DNA from: Streptomyces sp. NBC_00390
GTDB taxonomy: Bacteria; Actinomycetota; Actinomycetes; Streptomycetales; Streptomycetaceae
DNA length: 64,000 nucleotides
Direction of reading: 5' to 3'
Assembly: GCF_036057275.1 (NCBI RefSeq)
Contig: NZ_CP107945.1
Coordinates: 1,178,001-1,242,000, forward strand
Shown here in pieces: positions 62,165 to 64,000 of the stretch (its first letter is position 1; every line of letters starts with the position of its first letter). Made by a program: the position numbers and the translations under genes. A model generated the notes under the pieces. That model did not search any database. It saw nothing but the letters and a program-made list of their open reading frames with translations, and was not told the DNA's origin.

Positions 62165-62989
62165 TCAGTCGTTCCTGTCGTCGTGCGGCAGCACACCTTC
62201 CGCTCTCGGGATGGGAACGTAGCCGCCGTCGGCTCGAATTTTCGCGACGAGCTTCCCGAGTTCGGCCAGGGTGTCCTCGCCGAGCAGCGAAGGGTTCGCC
62301 TCGAGCATCAACGCGACGTATTCCCCGATGCGCTGAGGCGTGAGATCGTCCGTCGCCCCCAGCTCCACCGGACCGTCCTCCCCCTCGTCCACGACCCGGG
62401 CGTTGCGCACCAGCCGTAGCTGCCCATCGCTGTATATCCTGGCCATCACAGCCGCAGCGAACCGCTTCCGCGCCTCCGCGCCGCTCATCGTCGTCCGCTG
62501 ATCGCCTGAAACGGTGACAACTTCCTGCAGGTCCTCGGCGGCCTCAGCCCGGCGGTCACTCGTGCGACTTCGTGCCACGCTGCTCCACTTCGCTTTCACG
62601 GATGGGAGCGCCTGGTCGTTCCACTTCGCCTTCACTGCCGGAAGCGCTTGTTCGTACCACCACTTCCTGACGTGCGGCGCGGCCTTCTCCGCCAATCTGA
62701 GGCCGATCTGGACGAGCACCTCGGCGAGGAACTCCGCGTTCTCTCGACGCTCCTGCGCTCGGGCCTCCGACTCGTGCCGGTCAGAGTCGAGCCAGCCCTG
62801 CGAGTACGCCGCCACCGGATCCGGCTCGTTCTCCTTCTTCAAGAAGATCTCGGCTTGACCCACCTGATTGGTGTCGGGGTCACGTGTCATGCCGCGATGA
62901 GCGCCCGCGGTCTTCCTCGACCGCGCGAAACGCGCGCCCTTCCGGACTCTGACAATGGCCTCGTACTCGTCGTACTCGCTGCTGTCCAT
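62165..62989 (-). CDS. Conserved hypothetical protein with duplicated tryptophan motif
   Basis: The protein has 274 residues from ATG 62989 (AAGGTGG upstream). Residues 1-80 are charged and acidic (MDSSEYDEYEAIVRVRKGAR). Residues about 75-130 form a long helix (FLAEVLVQIGLRLAEKAAPH, VRKWWYEQALPAVKAKWNDQ) with the segment QALPxVKAKW directly repeated. Residues about 150-274 form a second helical region (MSGAEARKRFAAAVMARIYS, IGEYVALMLEANPSLLGED). No signal peptide or membrane segment. I do not recognise the family. It is divergent from the Wadjet remnant. Confidence 0.65.
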   Translation of the reverse strand: MDSSEYDEYEAIVRVRKGARFARSRKTAGAHRGMTRDPDTNQVGQAEIFLKKENEPDPVAAYSQGWLDSDRHESEARAQERRENAEFLAEVLVQIGLRLAEKAAPHVRKWWYEQALPAVKAKWNDQALPSVKAKWSSVARSRTSDRRAEAAEDLQEVVTVSGDQRTTMSGAEARKRFAAAVMARIYSDGQLRLVRNARVVDEGEDGPVELGATDDLTPQRIGEYVALMLEANPSLLGEDTLAELGKLVAKIRADGGYVPIPRAEGVLPHDDRND

Positions 62990-63095
62990 GCCCCACCTTC
63001 GACCTGCGGGATGCCCTGCGTCCGCCGCCCGCGCCCCGGGAGCGACGCCCCCGACACTGTACGTCCGGCCGCCGACCGTCCGGCGGATCGCCAGA

Positions 63096-63398
63096 TGTGG
63101 CCGGGCCAACGCCGGCTACCTCGTCGACATCCAGATGCAGATGGCCGCCGCACTGGGCATCCAGCTGATCTACACCACCGGACTGAGCGACGAGGACGTC
63201 ACCTCACGCTTCCCCATGCGCATCCAGCTCCGGAACGACGCCGAGGCCCGGAGCGGCCTCTCCCTCATCCGGCTCGAAGAACAGGTGCGCAACGCCCTCA
63301 TCCCCTCCCCTCGCATCACCCCCGACCAGGACGCCCCCGAACCTGCCGGCGTTCTCACCACCGCCCGGCTATACAGGAAGCAGGGCGACACTCAATGA
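63096..63398 (+). pseudogene. 3' end of a JetC-like (Wadjet SMC-type ATPase) gene
   Basis: About 100 codons remain: GYLVDIQMQMAAALGIQLIY, TTGLSDEDVTSRFPMRIQLR and NDAEARSGLSLIRLEEQVR, ending with a TGA that overlaps the jetD start. The position directly before JetD, and the ATPase-end-like QLIYTTG segment, suggest JetC. The large P-loop and coiled-coil parts are absent: the opposite-strand gene at 62989 occupies that space. The JetC name rests mainly on the neighbour. Confidence 0.45.
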
Positions 63399-64000
63399 CC
63401 ACACCCACAGAGCAGCCCCAGATTCTCCTCTCCCCAGCAGCAGCACACCTCAGCGCCGCGCTCCAGGCCCGCACCGACCGCGTCACGGTCAGCCGGGCCA
63501 CCCTCATCGAGGCATTCAACGACGCTCTGCCGGGCGCCGCCAACGGCGAAAACGCACGCAGCACCCTCGCCACGCTGCTGTACGAAATCGCCGAACACGG
63601 CATCATTGACCTCCCCACATCCCGCACCAAATGGGACGCCGGCCGCCCAGCCCTTCCCGAACAGGTCCGGATCCCCACCGCCCCACCAGCGAAATCCTCC
63701 ACCCCACGGCAGCAGGTGTCATGGCGACCAGAGCTCAACTGGGCCTACGGCAGCAGGCTGACCGCCTCCCAGACCCAGGACCTCCTCGCCTGCAACCGCT
63801 GGTTCCGAGACACCCACAGCCACCCAGCCCGACGCGCTCCCCTCCCCCTGCGCGAGCGCTCCTATGAGATCTTCCGCCACGAAAAGCGCCTCGACACGCT
63901 GATCACCGGAGCCCTATTCGCCCCCGGCAGACTGAGCCTCGAACAGCTCGCCACCTACCGCGAACCGCCCCCGCTGGCCCACCACAGGCTCGGCAACGGC
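63395..64000 (+). CDS. jetD: Wadjet JetD-like protein (nuclease subunit), C-terminus off right edge
   Basis: It starts at ATG 63395, overlapping the upstream stop (ATGA), and stays open to the window edge (202 codons). The N-terminal region resembles the DUF3322 part of JetD: SWRPELNWAYGSRLTASQTQ, DLLACNRWFRDTHS, PLRERSYEIFRHEKRLDTLI and FAPGRLSLEQLATYREPPPL. In Wadjet, JetD carries a Toprim-like nuclease that cuts plasmids captured by the JetABC SMC complex. That C-terminal domain lies outside the window. jetA and jetB are not present upstream, so the system is incomplete unless they lie beyond the edge. Confidence 0.65.
   Translation, partial: MTTPTEQPQILLSPAAAHLSAALQARTDRVTVSRATLIEAFNDALPGAANGENARSTLATLLYEIAEHGIIDLPTSRTKWDAGRPALPEQVRIPTAPPAKSSTPRQQVSWRPELNWAYGSRLTASQTQDLLACNRWFRDTHSHPARRAPLPLRERSYEIFRHEKRLDTLITGALFAPGRLSLEQLATYREPPPLAHHRLGNG

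Overview
The window is high-GC actinobacterial DNA and almost certainly comes from a Streptomyces chromosome. The strongest evidence is a complete ram (amf) locus at 48.3-55.3 kb. Its precursor peptide carries a core nearly identical to SapB of S. coelicolor. Supporting signs are GTG/TTG starts with GGAGG-type ribosome binding sites, ALF-repeat and FG-GAP secreted proteins, and many IS630, IS5 and IS3 copies. The density of broken genes and transposase fragments suggests a chromosome arm rather than the conserved core.

Layout. 0-7.4 kb: the first 2057 residues of a giant iterative PKS/PUFA-synthase-like protein run off the left edge. It is divergent from a LysR regulator, and a T-N11-A dyad lies between them. 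7.6-15 kb: gene fragments (UPF0261, IS5, DUF1963, IS630, SpoIIE), a DUF6461 protein, an acyl-CoA ligase and a polysaccharide deacetylase. 15-25 kb: two small secreted proteins, a LysM-NlpC/P60 hydrolase, a TetR/hydrolase pair with twin operators, a membrane-anchored HTH protein and a VOC/WYL pair. 25-36 kb: an NB-ARC-TPR protein, a truncated serine recombinase, a 1124-residue Tat-exported ALF-repeat protein followed by two small membrane proteins, and a trypsin-like protein that has lost two catalytic residues but keeps FG-GAP repeats. 36-43 kb: an IS graveyard. It includes a 2.27-kb segment bounded by 19-bp inverted repeats that carries a hydrolase/ArsR pair, and an IS3 copy abutting a truncated tsaA-like gene. 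43-47 kb: a CHAT-protease operon with a small acidic protein and a DUF6338-like membrane protein. 48-55 kb: ramR and ramC-S-A-B. 55-64 kb: an intact IS3 directly upstream of ramC, a frameshifted SMI1-family gene, a broken metallo-hydrolase with a hexanucleotide expansion, an SMP-30-like protein, XRE and SRPBCC genes, a broken DUF6086 gene, an uncharacterised gene, and a JetC tail with JetD (Wadjet) running off the right edge.

How the genes work together. RamC should phosphorylate, eliminate and cyclise RamS into a SapB-type morphogen. RamA and RamB should export it, and RamR should activate the operon. The CHAT operon and the ALF-protein cluster look like two separate conflict or cell-death modules; this is inferred from architecture only. 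No tRNA, rRNA or CRISPR array was recognised.
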